The notes beneath the pieces are model-generated. The model made no database searches. It saw only the letters and a list, made by a program, of their open reading frames with translations, and was not told the DNA's origin. A stretch of DNA of 29,150 bases from Tubiluchus corallicola (Eukaryota; Priapulida; Priapulimorpha; Priapulimorphida; Tubiluchidae): positions 1 through 29,150 of the forward strand of contig JAQGDQ010000490.1 of NCBI GenBank assembly GCA_030141605.1, read 5' to 3'. Positions 9,307-18,266 of the stretch are shown piece after piece. The translations under genes were made by a program, and so were the position numbers. The stretch's first letter is position 1. Each line of letters opens with the position of its first letter.

Positions 9307-9694
9307 TAGGGGTGGGCATCGAACGAGGTTTTTTATTTCGAACTCGATTCGAATCCAAAACTATAGATTCGAATAATTCAGCACTTCAATCACACGTGTT
9401 CTTTATCACTAAAACGATTGAAACATCATGCAATTAGCATAATTTAGCTGTGATGTTTGTGCACAATTTTAAACAAATTACTAGCCACTTTATTGCAGAA
9501 TAAAGTCTAGTGATATGCATGATCTTTGTAGGACTAATTTTTACTGGTGATTCGAAAACTTGTTCGAAAATCTGGCAGTCTCAGTTCGAATTCGGTTCGA
9601 ACTCGAAACACTGAAGTTCCGTTCGATTCGAGTTCGAAAGTCACAAATTCGGTTCGATTCGAATTCGCTTTCTTGTAGAGAATGCTCACCCCTA
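9307..9694 (+). mobile_element. hAT-like MITE, 388 bp, with target duplication
   Basis: The ends TAGGGGTGGGCAT and ATGCTCACCCCTA are inverted repeats. The 8-bp flanks GTCCACGT (9299-9306) and GTCTACGT (9695-9702) match at 7 of 8 positions, as expected of a hAT target duplication. The interior is full of TTCGAA/TTCGAT words (subterminal-repeat-like) and encodes nothing. It is a different family from the 501-bp hAT MITE. Confidence 0.88.
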
Positions 9695-9772
9695 GTCTAC
9701 GTGCCCCTAAATGGATTCTGCTGAAATCTAATCTGTGGTGTACGGGCACTAAAGTGATTAAGGGCAAGAAAA

Positions 9773-10092
<320 letters not shown>

Positions 10093-10335
10093 AATCTTTA
10101 TTCAAATTCGGCTTTTGAATTAACATTAGCTCAAAGACCTTTTGCCGACTGTAAATAACAAATCTACACCTACACACCTACACCTACCTAATTTTACTCT
10201 AAATACCACGCGCGAGGCAGGGCAACGGCATGTACTATTTTTAAAGTCTTCGGTACGACCCGCCGCTGTATCGAACTCGCGATCTCCCAGATGGAAAACG
10301 GACGCGTTATCACTAGACTATACCGTCTAGCCATC
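10093..10335 (-). mobile_element. tRNA-derived SINE
   Basis: Read on the minus strand, the 5' end (about 10335) is tRNA-like. It has an A-box-like TAGTCTAGTGATAAC (10307-10321) and a B-box-like GAGTTCGATAC (10269-10279), spaced as in tRNA genes. A body follows with 'ttgccctgcctcgcgcg', and the 3' end is TTTGAATAAAGATTATT leading into the trinucleotide array. It should be an RNA polymerase III-transcribed, LINE-mobilised element. Its AATAAA lies about 430 bp downstream of the B4GAT1 stop on the same strand and could serve as a poly(A) signal for that gene; this is inference. Confidence 0.75.
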
Positions 10336-10535
10336 AAATTTTGCAGAACACTAAATAATTTAATCATTTCTTGTTTGTGTGTGCTTAGCAACTGACGTTG
10401 AGAAACGCAAACATGGCGAATAAATGGAGGGGTGACCACTATGAAAACGGCCCTCAACTATTTCTCTGATTTCATGTTAGACTAGCGTCCCTAGCAACGG
10501 TCACGTGATGGATGCAATGGCTGTTTCACGAAGAT

Positions 10536-10727
10536 TCAACATTCACGTTCACTGTTCCTGTACTTGTCATGCAATTCGCATTTCAAGTGATTGAAGAGGA
10601 TCTTATTTCTTGCATTGTCTTCGTCTCTTCTCTTGTGAAATGAAGCCTGTGTTTTCAGTCCTAGGTGTATGACAAAAGCATTGCTGAGCACGTGGAATTT
10701 GTAGCCGGCCACGTGCAACTCGCATGC
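10536..10727 (-). CDS. B4GAT1: B4GAT1-like beta-1,4-glucuronyltransferase, exon 2 (C-terminus)
   Basis: This terminal coding exon encodes 63 residues beginning ACELHVAGYKFHVLSNAF and ending NSEREC, with stop TGA at 10538-10536. The 3' splice site is TTTTGTTTCAG, immediately upstream on the minus strand (10728-10730 is the CAG). It joins in phase 0 to the exon ending at 16407, so the residues across the junction read YNRMSQ then ACELHVAG. This matches the end of animal B4GAT1, including the late His (VIHLGLK) thought to help bind the metal ion, and a charged tail (NKILFNHLKCELHDKY). The two exons together give about 425 residues, close to the 415 of human B4GAT1. A Met a few codons upstream (10742) lies in the intron and is not a start. 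Confidence 0.92.
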   Translation of the reverse strand, partial: ACELHVAGYKFHVLSNAFVIHLGLKTQASFHKRRDEDNARNKILFNHLKCELHDKYRNSEREC

Positions 10728-10794
10728 CTGAAACAAAAGCAATTTACTCGATCATTGAAAGTTCTGGTTACACACAGACAGGGCTGGATTGCGC

Positions 10795-10936
10795 GTATCA
10801 TCATCTCATCATCATCACCGTCATCGAAATCATCATCGTGATCACCATTGTCATTGTCATCATCATCATCATCATCATCATCATCACCGTCATAGAAATC
10901 ATCATTGTGATCACGATTGTCACTGTCGTCGTCATC

Positions 10937-10967
<31 letters not shown>

Positions 10968-11020
10968 TCATCATCATCGTCATCTTTATCATCACTGTCA
11001 TCATCGTCATCATTGTTTTA
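10795..11020 (+). repeat. (CAT)n compound microsatellite
   Basis: TCA/TCG triplets form an internal duplication of about 66 bp (caccgtcat.gaaatcatcat... twice). The phrase ctttatcatcactgtcatca near 10985 recurs near 11398. Confidence 0.93.
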
Positions 11021-11159
11021 TTATGCACTTATTATTACTGTGTATGAATTGTACTAACGCGTTATAAGCATATCAATTTAATGTCATTCGTAACAATTAA
11101 ATTTTTATTATAAGCAGTACTAACACTAATACACTGTAGCACGGCGCTTATAAAAATGT

Positions 11160-11280
11160 TCATCACTAACCAAAGGGCAGCTGACTAGATGACCAATTGG
11201 TCTTTCGCTGCCCTTTCTTCACATTTTTGTTTCCAAGTTAATTGTATTATAACTGTCCGTGTGTTGCAAGATAAATAAAA
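11160..11280 (+). mobile_element. 3' end of a LINE/SINE-like retroelement
   Basis: A hairpin is formed by aaagggcagc and gctgccctt around the palindrome accaattggt (about 11173-11217). It is followed by 'gataaataaaaag' and an (ATT)n tail. Structure and tail suggest the 3' end of a non-LTR element. No coding part is recognised upstream. Confidence 0.4.
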
Positions 11281-11312
11281 AGATTATTATTATTATTATT
11301 ATTATTATTACG

Positions 11313-11345
<33 letters not shown>

Positions 11346-11460
11346 GTAGTCATCGTCTTCGTATCATCATTATTATCATCACCGTCATCGCCATCATCTT
11401 TATCATCACTGTCATCATCGTCATTAACGTCATCATCATTATTATCATCATCGTCAAATT
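11281..11460 (+). repeat. (ATT)n then (ATC)n microsatellite
   Basis: ATT triplets with one acg interruption run to about 11345, followed by TCA/TCG triplets to about 11457. It probably expanded from the retroelement tail just upstream. Confidence 0.95.
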
Positions 11461-11845
11461 GATTTGTATGGAAAATTTACCACCATGCCAAAGAATGTTA
11501 CGTTGAAAGTAATTTCATTGAATAGAAACACGATTTTTCGAGTAAGCACGCCCGTTCTTCAAATGTTTGCAATTATCGTATATTTATGGAGAATAAAACT
11601 TTAGTTCAGGGGTGTGCAAATTATCTGACTAGCTGGGCCACATTAAACTTTCCCGCAATTCCTGCGGGACCACAGGCAGTTTGATCAAGGAGCCAAGTAC
11701 AGAAAGGCCTGATAACGACTTTTTTGCATCCGACCTGCGTACATCATTACTACTACACTCAAGAAACTATTTTAGAAGTTATTAAAATTTATATTACAAA
11801 CCATATATTTCTACTTTCAGGACAGATAGTGGTAATTTCATTACA

Positions 11846-13771
11846 ATGCATATTAGTAATGTGTATCACACAGTCTGTGTAGCTGAAGTTAAAACTCCAA
11901 ACCGCAAAGATTGTAGCCGTCAGATCCGTATTGCTGAAACAGACTGTGTCGAATTTCAGAGAGTGATGTCTTCAGTTGAACCTCCTGATGATGTAGATGA
12001 TGTAAATAGTTGTGTTACTGATATTAATAATGTTTTCCGTGATAAACTGATTAGATGTAAAGCTCCGAATCGTCTCATCAATCGTTATCAGCCGACGGAT
12101 CGTTGGCGCCGTATGCTCGAGCTCAATGATTCTAAGGAAATATGGAATGCCATAGACTGGAAAGGAAACACGATTGAATCTGAATCCTTTGAATCTCCAA
12201 CTAGCGAAGAATTCAAACGTCATTTCGAGGATCTTCTCAACCCAGATCGTGATGGTCCAGAGGACTTATTATCACTGTGCGATGGGCCAAGTATCCCTAT
12301 CACAGATGATCCGATCGCTTTCGATGAGTTTGTTTCTGCTGCTTCCGAATGTAAATCAAGTAGTAGTGGTGGACCCTCTGGTTTTGCTGGTGCTGTGTTC
12401 AATTTTATCCCAGATAATTGGATTAATTACCTGTGTCTTGTTCTGAATTTCATATTCTTTTCGCGATCTTTCCCGATTCCGTGGTGCTTTAGCCGCCTTG
12501 TTACTATTTTTAAGAGAGGATCTCGTAAGGACTGCGATAATTACCGCGGTTTGTCAATCATGGATTCCCTTGCGAAAATATACGATCGAATTTTGTGCAA
12601 ACGTTTAGAGATGTGGTTCAAACCCGATAGGGAGCAGGCTGGCGCCCAAAAGGGTAGATCCTGCATTGAGTGGATTGTGACTCTAAGACTATTAATGGAC
12701 TATGCACTGTTTAAAAAGAAGAAATTATATATCGTTTTCGTAGACTTCTCGAAAGCTTACGATAGAGTTCCACGTTCTGGTTTGATTAGGGCCTTGAGAG
12801 CTCTTGGCTGTGGTCTTGTGATGCTTTCTGCTCTTGCTGCCATGTATGTGAATACGCAGCTGGTCCTTGGTGCTGCCGTTATTGGTGTTACATTAGGTGT
12901 GAAGCAGGGTTCTCCGTCATCCTGTTCCCTCTTCACTCTGTATATTAACCCTCTTATTCGTGAATTAAAGTCTAGATGTGGTCTCGATGGTTTCCTAGGA
13001 AATTTACACTGTTTGATGTTGATGGATGATACAATCTTATTGTCAACATCTAGAGAAGGTATTATTCAAAAACTCAGTATCCTTATTGAGTTCTGTGATC
13101 AATCCGGTATGAAGGTGAACTTAAAAAAGACTAAATTTATGGTTATTAATGGCGATGCTGTTGATCGTCTGGACCTCGTAGTGAACCCCCTTACTGTTAA
13201 TCACTGTGACTATTACGTTTACCTCGGTGCTGTCTTTAGCTCAACAGGAAAATTTAAACCCGCTCTGGAAAAACACTGCGAAGACAAATATTGTCACGTA
13301 CTGAAGTTCGTGTCATTTATTTCTAAGAATTCAGCTTATCCTTTTGCAGTTAAGAAGTTAGTTTTAAATGCCGCGCTACTTGCTGCAATTACGTACGGAT
13401 GTGAGTCTTGGCTATGCAATGACCTTAATCCTATTCAAGGGATGTATATTAGTGTTATTAAATGTTTACTCGGTGTGCGACGTACAACTGCTAATGATTT
13501 GTGTCTCATAGAGTTGGGCCTTCCCTCCCTGAATGGTTTTGTGAAGGACACCCAATCTCGCTTTTTCAATAAGATTGCTCGCTCAAGAGTGAATATTCCT
13601 GATGATCCGTTTATGATTGTTTACAATTTGTGTCGCGAGTCAAACACCCCATGTGCTCGATATTTGCGTAATATAACTGGATACCGTGGTGATTTTATCG
13701 ATGATGACCTGAATAGAATCAAAGATAGGATCCGCGCTTCTGACCGTACGAAATTTGTCACATACTTGTGA
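11846..13771 (+). CDS. LINE reverse transcriptase frame, 5'-truncated and fused to MITE sequence
   Basis: This is a 641-residue frame. Residues 1-12 (MHISNVYHTVCV) are encoded by the hAT MITE, so the start codon is borrowed; LINE sequence begins at about residue 13. Residues 97-135 match the linker before reverse transcriptase. Reverse transcriptase spans about 205-470, with FKRGSRKDCDNYRGLS, FVDFSKAYDRVPR (catalytic D300), GVKQGSPSSCSLF and LMLMDDTILLS (D394-D395). The DD motif has M where most LINEs have A. The thumb and following region (YLGAVFSSTGKF, ITYGCESWL) run on to residue 641. The enzyme would copy LINE RNA into DNA at a nicked target, but with no endonuclease this copy is not autonomous. 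There is no internal stop, so the insertion looks recent. The frame stops early relative to a Cys-rich end found in another frame just downstream. Confidence 0.9.
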   Translation: MHISNVYHTVCVAEVKTPNRKDCSRQIRIAETDCVEFQRVMSSVEPPDDVDDVNSCVTDINNVFRDKLIRCKAPNRLINRYQPTDRWRRMLELNDSKEIWNAIDWKGNTIESESFESPTSEEFKRHFEDLLNPDRDGPEDLLSLCDGPSIPITDDPIAFDEFVSAASECKSSSSGGPSGFAGAVFNFIPDNWINYLCLVLNFIFFSRSFPIPWCFSRLVTIFKRGSRKDCDNYRGLSIMDSLAKIYDRILCKRLEMWFKPDREQAGAQKGRSCIEWIVTLRLLMDYALFKKKKLYIVFVDFSKAYDRVPRSGLIRALRALGCGLVMLSALAAMYVNTQLVLGAAVIGVTLGVKQGSPSSCSLFTLYINPLIRELKSRCGLDGFLGNLHCLMLMDDTILLSTSREGIIQKLSILIEFCDQSGMKVNLKKTKFMVINGDAVDRLDLVVNPLTVNHCDYYVYLGAVFSSTGKFKPALEKHCEDKYCHVLKFVSFISKNSAYPFAVKKLVLNAALLAAITYGCESWLCNDLNPIQGMYISVIKCLLGVRRTTANDLCLIELGLPSLNGFVKDTQSRFFNKIARSRVNIPDDPFMIVYNLCRESNTPCARYLRNITGYRGDFIDDDLNRIKDRIRASDRTKFVTYL

Positions 13772-14048
13772 ATTTTGTGAATGCCCTGAAACACGTATCT
13801 TAAGAAACAATTCCGATTTAATATTTGATGATTTAGTGACTTTTTTCAGCGGAAATCCCGCTGATATTTGTAATTTTGTACACGATGCTCTAGCCATTTT
13901 TGGTCTCTAATTGTTACTACACCATACATTGAGTGATCTATGGACTATGATCAGCCTAAATTTCTTAAATGTTGCAACTATCTCGAAACGATTCTTATGA
14001 CTTTTTGTATATATCTTTGACCATGGTCAATAAATAAATAAATAATAA
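11883..14048 (+). mobile_element. 5'-truncated LINE inserted in the hAT MITE
   Basis: The boundaries come from alignment with the uninterrupted MITE at 683-1183. A 3-bp TAG is duplicated at 11880-11882 and 14049-14051. The insert encodes reverse transcriptase but no endonuclease, and ends in ccatggtcaataaataaata plus (AAT)n. Loss of the 5' part, a microsatellite-type tail and a short target duplication fit target-primed reverse transcription. I do not assign a clade; RTE- or CR1/Jockey-group elements are candidates. Confidence 0.9.
13750..13910 (+). pseudogene. Frameshifted C-terminal Cys-rich part of the same LINE
   Basis: In the +1 frame, overlapping the TGA that ends the reverse-transcriptase frame, an open stretch runs to TAA at 13908-13910. 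It starts with closely spaced cysteines followed by PETR, like the zinc-knuckle ends of LINE ORF2 proteins (compare the PEH motif of the relic at 15747). This suggests a single-base indel has cut off the native C-terminus. The 3' UTR follows from 13911 to the AATAAA-rich tail. Confidence 0.55.
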
Positions 14049-14284
14049 TAGTACAGTGACATTAAGCTACAACCATCTTGTAAGGGTTAATGGCATCCGA
14101 TCTAGTAGAAAAAACTACCCGCACTATCTTTAGGATTGTGGCACGGACTTCAGCTGGATACACTCAATTAATCATCCGGGCCGCACTTTCATTAGGTTGA
14201 CAAATCTCTTCGCGGGCCGCACAAATTCTCTCGGCGGGCCGCAAGTGGCCCGCGGACCGCAATTTGCACACCCCTGCTTTAGTT

Positions 14285-14973
14285 AATACTTCATTTAACC
14301 AAATTCAAGTTACGGATGTTAAAATTTCTAAAATTAAAACACTTAACGAAACTAATTTTGCATGTTAAAACTTGTTACGCGATTGTATCAAAACATAAGT
14401 TACTTGCAAGAGGGATATAAGCCAAGCAAAATTTGATAAAAAAGATGTATATTTCGTGTTGTGTTTTGTTTCTCTCGGAAGGCTCGTAGAGAAAACCAGA
14501 ACACACTTCATCAAATTAAACTAGTTTAGTAAGCGAGAATTCTACAAGACAAAAGTATGAAGGAACGCGAAATGTTTACAGTAAACGTGAAAATCTTGAA
14601 AACGTTTAAGTGTATCTGAAAATACAAGAGATACGACGGTAATGAAGGTACTCGCATTTTGGTACATTTTAGTGTTAAGCTCAAATAATAGGTTTGACCA
14701 CATTTAGTTGAATGCAGTATATTTTGTAGTTGAAAAATATTAATAACGTGTAAAAGTTTTAGCGTGACATCACCGGTTTTTCGCGCTGGGCTGTTCTCTT
14801 GTTCAATTTCTGATCACTTCCGCTTTATAAATGTCTCACTGCCACGTTATCTTTTGCCCGTTCAGACAATGCTTCTGACAAACAGTGGTCATTTTTACAG
14901 CTTATAAAATAACAGCGGATTCTTAGGTACGATCGAAAAGAAAGAACTAGACAATAAGGCAGTAATGACAGAT
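14285..14973. other. Intron sequence, no feature seen
   Basis: AT-rich, with no open frame, repeat or splice signal that I can support. Confidence 0.5.
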
Positions 14974-15081
14974 GACCTGTCCTAACATATAGCTCACATC
15001 ATCGTGTAGCCCCGTTCTTCGTCTTTCTAAAGAGCCGTATATCTCCTTTCGAGAGTCCCACCGGGCGCCGCTAGAACGTTT
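14974..15081 (+). repeat. Dispersed repeat, copy 1 (about 110 bp)
   Basis: This shares cacatcatcgtgtagcc, tctttctaaagagc and ggcgccgctagaacgttt, in the same order and spacing, with 19309-19418. Similarity stops at both ends. The family is unknown. Confidence 0.8.
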
Positions 15082-15287
15082 TACGTTGAAGTAACGTGTA
15101 AAAAATCAGAAGAAATATTTCAAAATGCGAAGAAAGGGAGGTTGTTGTCATTAAGATCATAACAGTACCAACGGCGCTCATTTTAAGTTACCGTATCACA
15201 TAGAAGCATGCATCAAAACTGTTTTAAAAATTATGAAACATGTAAATCCGCCTATACTATAAAAGAAAATTACATGAAAAATAGTGT

Positions 15288-15671
15288 TGTGAAAGTCATT
15301 TTTGAAGTTGTTGATCACTCATTTTGTTATACTGAGTTTAGGCACAGAAGTATGAACAAGAATAAAAAATCTATAATACATATTTGCACTGCACACAACA
15401 GAAAAGTGTTTATTAAAACTAAAGACACATGACTACTGCACTGAACACTGAGAGTGAGAGTGAGAGTGACTAGAAAGCAAAACCAGTCAGTATATATAGG
15501 TATAGGTGACCTATGCAGACTTGTTCACAACAACCATTACTTTAAAATAGGGAGAGAACCAGTGTGTATGTAGTCACTGAACCATACAATTATACTGGGG
15601 GTAAGTCAGCTGGTAGAATGTAACAGGAGTAGCCCATAGATGGCAGCACCTAATTATAATGTACAATTCCA
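15288..15671 (-). mobile_element. Diverged LTR-like copy related to the palindrome arms
   Basis: This can be aligned along its length with 4416-4797: tgtgaaagtcat start, gtcagtatatataggtatag, aaaatagggagaga, agatggcagcacctaa and an ...attcca end. On the minus strand it has the TATA-like and AATAAA-like (tttatt at 15409) order. It is probably a solo LTR, with no convincing target duplication. Confidence 0.5.
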
Positions 15672-15746
15672 ACTTCCCCAAGTGTCATAGGATCTTTAAC
15701 TATGTTCTAAACAGACCTTTGTCTAAATCCACGTAGACAAAAGCAC

Positions 15747-15980
15747 GGTAACGCGTCAGTAGTGTCGTTAGCTCTTCTACTTGGAAGAGGTTGCAAATCA
15801 TTTAAATACAGGATAGGTATAACTGATTCAGATCTGTGTGTTTTCGGTTTGGGCAGTCAAACCCCAGAACATTTAATTTTTCATTGTCCGTTACCATAGG
15901 TTAGAAAAGATATGAGAGTGAATCTCGAACGCAGCTGCGTCCAGCTTAGGGGATTGAGTTTGGGAGCTGAGGGAGAGTAG
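15747..15980 (+). pseudogene. LINE ORF2 C-terminal relic
   Basis: The frame contains YRIGITDSDLCVFG and TPEHLIFHCPLP, the Cys/His-rich end typical of LINE ORF2 proteins (usual pattern C-x-C...PEH...H...CP; the second Cys is lost here). An in-frame TAG at 15897-15899 interrupts it, and it ends with TAG at 15978-15980. It is an old fragment with no adjoining reverse transcriptase. Confidence 0.65.
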
Positions 15981-16138
15981 GCTAGATCAGGGGCTTGGCA
16001 TTACTATCTATTATATTTATTGTGTTCCAACACATAAGTAATGCACGTTTTCTTCCATCCTATTTTTGCTTGATAAACCTCTTCCTGTTTGTGTTAGAGA
16101 GTGTTAGAAAACGGTTGTTTGTATGTTAAATCATGATT

Positions 16139-16382
16139 ATTCAATGGTCAAATGCTCAGGAAATGGTCACTTCAATGGTAAAATGCTCAGGAAATGGTCA
16201 CTTCAATGGTCAAATGCTCAGGAAATTGTTACTTCAATGGTCGAATGGTCAGGAAATGGTCACTTCAATGGTCGAATGGTCAAGAAATGGTCACTTCAAT
16301 GGTCGAATGGTCAGGAAATGGTCACTTCAATGGTCAAATGGTCAGGAAATGGTCACTTCAATGGTCAAATGCTCAGGAAATT
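16139..16382 (+). repeat. 31-bp minisatellite next to the B4GAT1 5' splice site
   Basis: About eight units of 31 bp (caatggtcaaatgctcagg + aaatggtcactt). Each unit is built from three ~10-bp blocks containing ATGGTCA or a variant. The array ends 24 bp from the exon 1 donor. The overlapping Met/Ser/Asn-rich frames in all three phases are artefacts of a stop-free 31-bp unit. Confidence 0.95.
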
Positions 16383-16406
16383 AACTAGAAAACACTTCTG
16401 TCTTAC

Positions 16407-17492
16407 CTGTGACATCCGGTTGTAACCATATCCGCGAAATCTTTCGTCATATTTTGAGAAGCCCTTTTTGGCTATGTAGTACGGTTCCCACCTAGAGTGC
16501 CACACCACTTCATAAAGGACTCGCATCTCTTCACTAAAATCTGCCAGCCATTGCTCATAGTTCGTGCGACCGTGGCAATGAGGACAAATGTCTGCGTAGA
16601 ATTGCCTGATGATGGTCATATTTGCTGCTACCAACTGAATCAGTTCTTGTTTATTCTCTGGCAACAGTGCCTCCTTCTCCATTTCAAATGCCGGGACGAC
16701 GTAGGCATTCTTGTCACTATCATCGTTGAACTCTGAGCCCCTTTTTTTCCATGAGTGTTTCCTTTGAAGAAATTGCAGAAAGTCTTGATGCAGATTCACA
16801 TTAACCACCATGTCAATATCGAGAACAAAAACGTATTCAGTAGTGGCGCCATCTGTGGCAACATTACGCAAAAAGTTTATGGGATAAACGGAATTTTTAT
16901 TTTGATAATTAAAGTTTAACTTTTTTACACAATTATTCTCATCACAATTTGGAAACCCGCAGAATAACTCAACTCTACAGTTGTGGTTATCAATGTCACT
17001 CCCACACTGGTGAAAATCTACGAGTGTGGTAAAGTTGACGTTGCTATGGTTACGTAGTCTGACAAGATGGAAGCTCGCATGCTGACGTATTGCAAAGAAA
17101 CAATGACGTAATCTACAAATGCTCTCACTGGCTGCCATAACATCGTCATCAGTAGGGGCAAAAACGGCAACGGAAATTTCATTTTGCCAACGCTGACTCA
17201 GCGAAATCAGATACGGTAGATTGTCCACAGATGCCTGAGTGACGACAGTAACACCAAATACGTCAGAATCGTGATGACGTGTCGCTGCCTCACTGCGTAC
17301 GAAATTGTAGATGACGTCATACTGTACCTCGCTGTCATGAAGAAATTTTTCGGTTTCAGTTCTGTAATGTTCACACATCCGCGATTTCTGGAACGGCAAA
17401 AAGTCTCTTTTAATTGTCCCCAATCCAATGAGAACCAACACAACAATAATATTGCTATAAGTTAAATAAACTTTCACGTGTTCTGATTTCAT
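16407..17492 (-). CDS. B4GAT1: B4GAT1-like beta-1,4-glucuronyltransferase, exon 1
   Basis: This exon encodes 362 residues of a type II Golgi membrane enzyme of glycosyltransferase family 49. A short cytosolic tail (MKSEHVKVYLTYS) is followed by one membrane segment (NIIVVLVLIGLG) and a lumenal domain. Family hallmarks are TQASVDNLPYLISLSQRW, VYPINFLRN, the metal-binding DxD in VFVLDIDMVV, VPAFEM, the NYEQW region and RFRGYGYNRMSQ. B4GAT1 adds glucuronic acid to xylose, making the primer that LARGE extends into matriglycan on alpha-dystroglycan; it works with LARGE in the Golgi. The exon ends at a strong 5' splice site CAG|GTAAGA. I chose the Met at 17492 because it has an AAAATGA context and gives a normal short cytosolic tail. 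An in-frame Met at 17591 would add 33 residues. No frame damage is seen. Confidence 0.93.
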
Positions 17493-18221
17493 TTTGCTTG
17501 ACTGTATTGGTATGCGCCCGTTGTTTTTTCGCAAAAAATAAACAAGATGAACCGGATACGTGATTTCAGGACAGAAAATTGTGATTTGCAACTCGGCTTA
17601 TTGCGTGCGAACTAACATACTGACAACCAAGCTCAGTTAACGCTGACCTAATGGCCCCACATAACAGCCTAATGACTTAGAGACTTCATTGAAACTTACC
17701 AGGGGCTATAAATTGCACTGTTGACCACGTCTTAATGTCACTACGTAAGTAAGTAAGCTGTTATGAGAAAATGACCCAATTACCAATATAATTCGTTTTT
17801 TATTTTTCCCGCATGAGGGAGCCAAAAACTAAAGGGGACAAGTGGGCAATTGCTGGCGGACTTGACAGGTTATTGCAGAGACTAACTTGTATTGTGGATA
17901 ATGCAATTTTTATATGAGAAATTTAATGTCATGCTTCAACCATAAACAGTGTGCTCTCTCTAGCCGAATGAAGTAAGTGATTTTTGTAAATCTAAGTTTA
18001 TTAATTAGAAAGCAATTTTCTGTGACAGACAGACATACATACAGACAGACAGAACCGATAACTTTACAGTTCCCCACTTTCGTTGAAGCAACTACAGTCA
18101 TCGAGTAACTATTAATAAAACACATTAACATTAATATATAGCATTAGGATAAATTCGTCAGACGTTTATTAGATTAGCATGGAGGCCTTTCTCCAAACCG
18201 CATTGATCAATCTGCACATGA
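17493..18221. other. Upstream region of B4GAT1
   Basis: No coding sequence is seen. On the minus strand, CCCCTG|GTAAGTTT near 17702 and a pyrimidine-containing ...GTATGTTAG near 17611 could delimit a small 5' UTR intron (weak). A tetranucleotide run (gacagacagacatacatac) lies at 18025-18052. Confidence 0.35.
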
Positions 18222-18262
18222 TTAATTGATAGTTATAGTCACACAGTCAACCGTGTAAAAGC
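18222..18262 (+). repeat. 41-bp tandem unit, copy 1, split by a piggyBac MITE
   Basis: TTAATTGATAGTT followed by agtcacacagtcaaccgtgt recurs at 18726-18765. Without the MITE the two copies would be directly head to tail, joined at a TTAA. Confidence 0.88.
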
Positions 18263-18266
18263 TTAA

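Larger units (their letters stand above)
11607..14276 (+). mobile_element. hAT MITE with perfect 8-bp target duplication, split by a LINE
   Basis: This is the same family as 683-1183: CAGGGGTGTGCAAATTATC start and TTTGCACACCCCTG end. The flanks 11599-11606 and 14277-14284 are both CTTTAGTT, a perfect hAT-type 8-bp target duplication. MITE sequence covers 11607-11882 and 14049-14276. A LINE sits between them at the point that reads tgtgtag-tacagtg in the intact copy. Confidence 0.95.
10728..16406 (-). other. B4GAT1: B4GAT1 intron 1 (about 5.7 kb), repeat-filled
   Basis: The intron is bounded by GTAAGA (donor, minus strand at 16406) and TTTTGTTTCAG (acceptor, 10728). It contains CAT and ATT microsatellites, a retroelement tail, a hAT MITE split by a LINE, a dispersed repeat, an LTR-like segment, a LINE relic and a 31-bp minisatellite. 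No other host exon is recognisable in it. Confidence 0.88.

Noticed and set aside
10093-10335. A functional tRNA gene
   Set aside because: The A- and B-box-like words are imperfect, there is no clean cloverleaf, and the body and (ATT)n tail fit a SINE.
10724-11067. Ile-rich, His-rich and Met-rich frames on both strands
   Set aside because: All come from the (CAT)n array; one also overlaps the real B4GAT1 exon 2 on the opposite strand.
16123-16425. Three overlapping Met/Ser/Asn repeat proteins
   Set aside because: A stop-free 31-bp unit (not a multiple of 3) opens every frame; codon-independent repetition explains them.
17492-17591. Upstream Met at 17591 as the B4GAT1 start
   Set aside because: It would give an atypical 33-residue extension before the usual short cytosolic tail. 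The Met at 17492 has better context and family-like length, though the longer form cannot be excluded.
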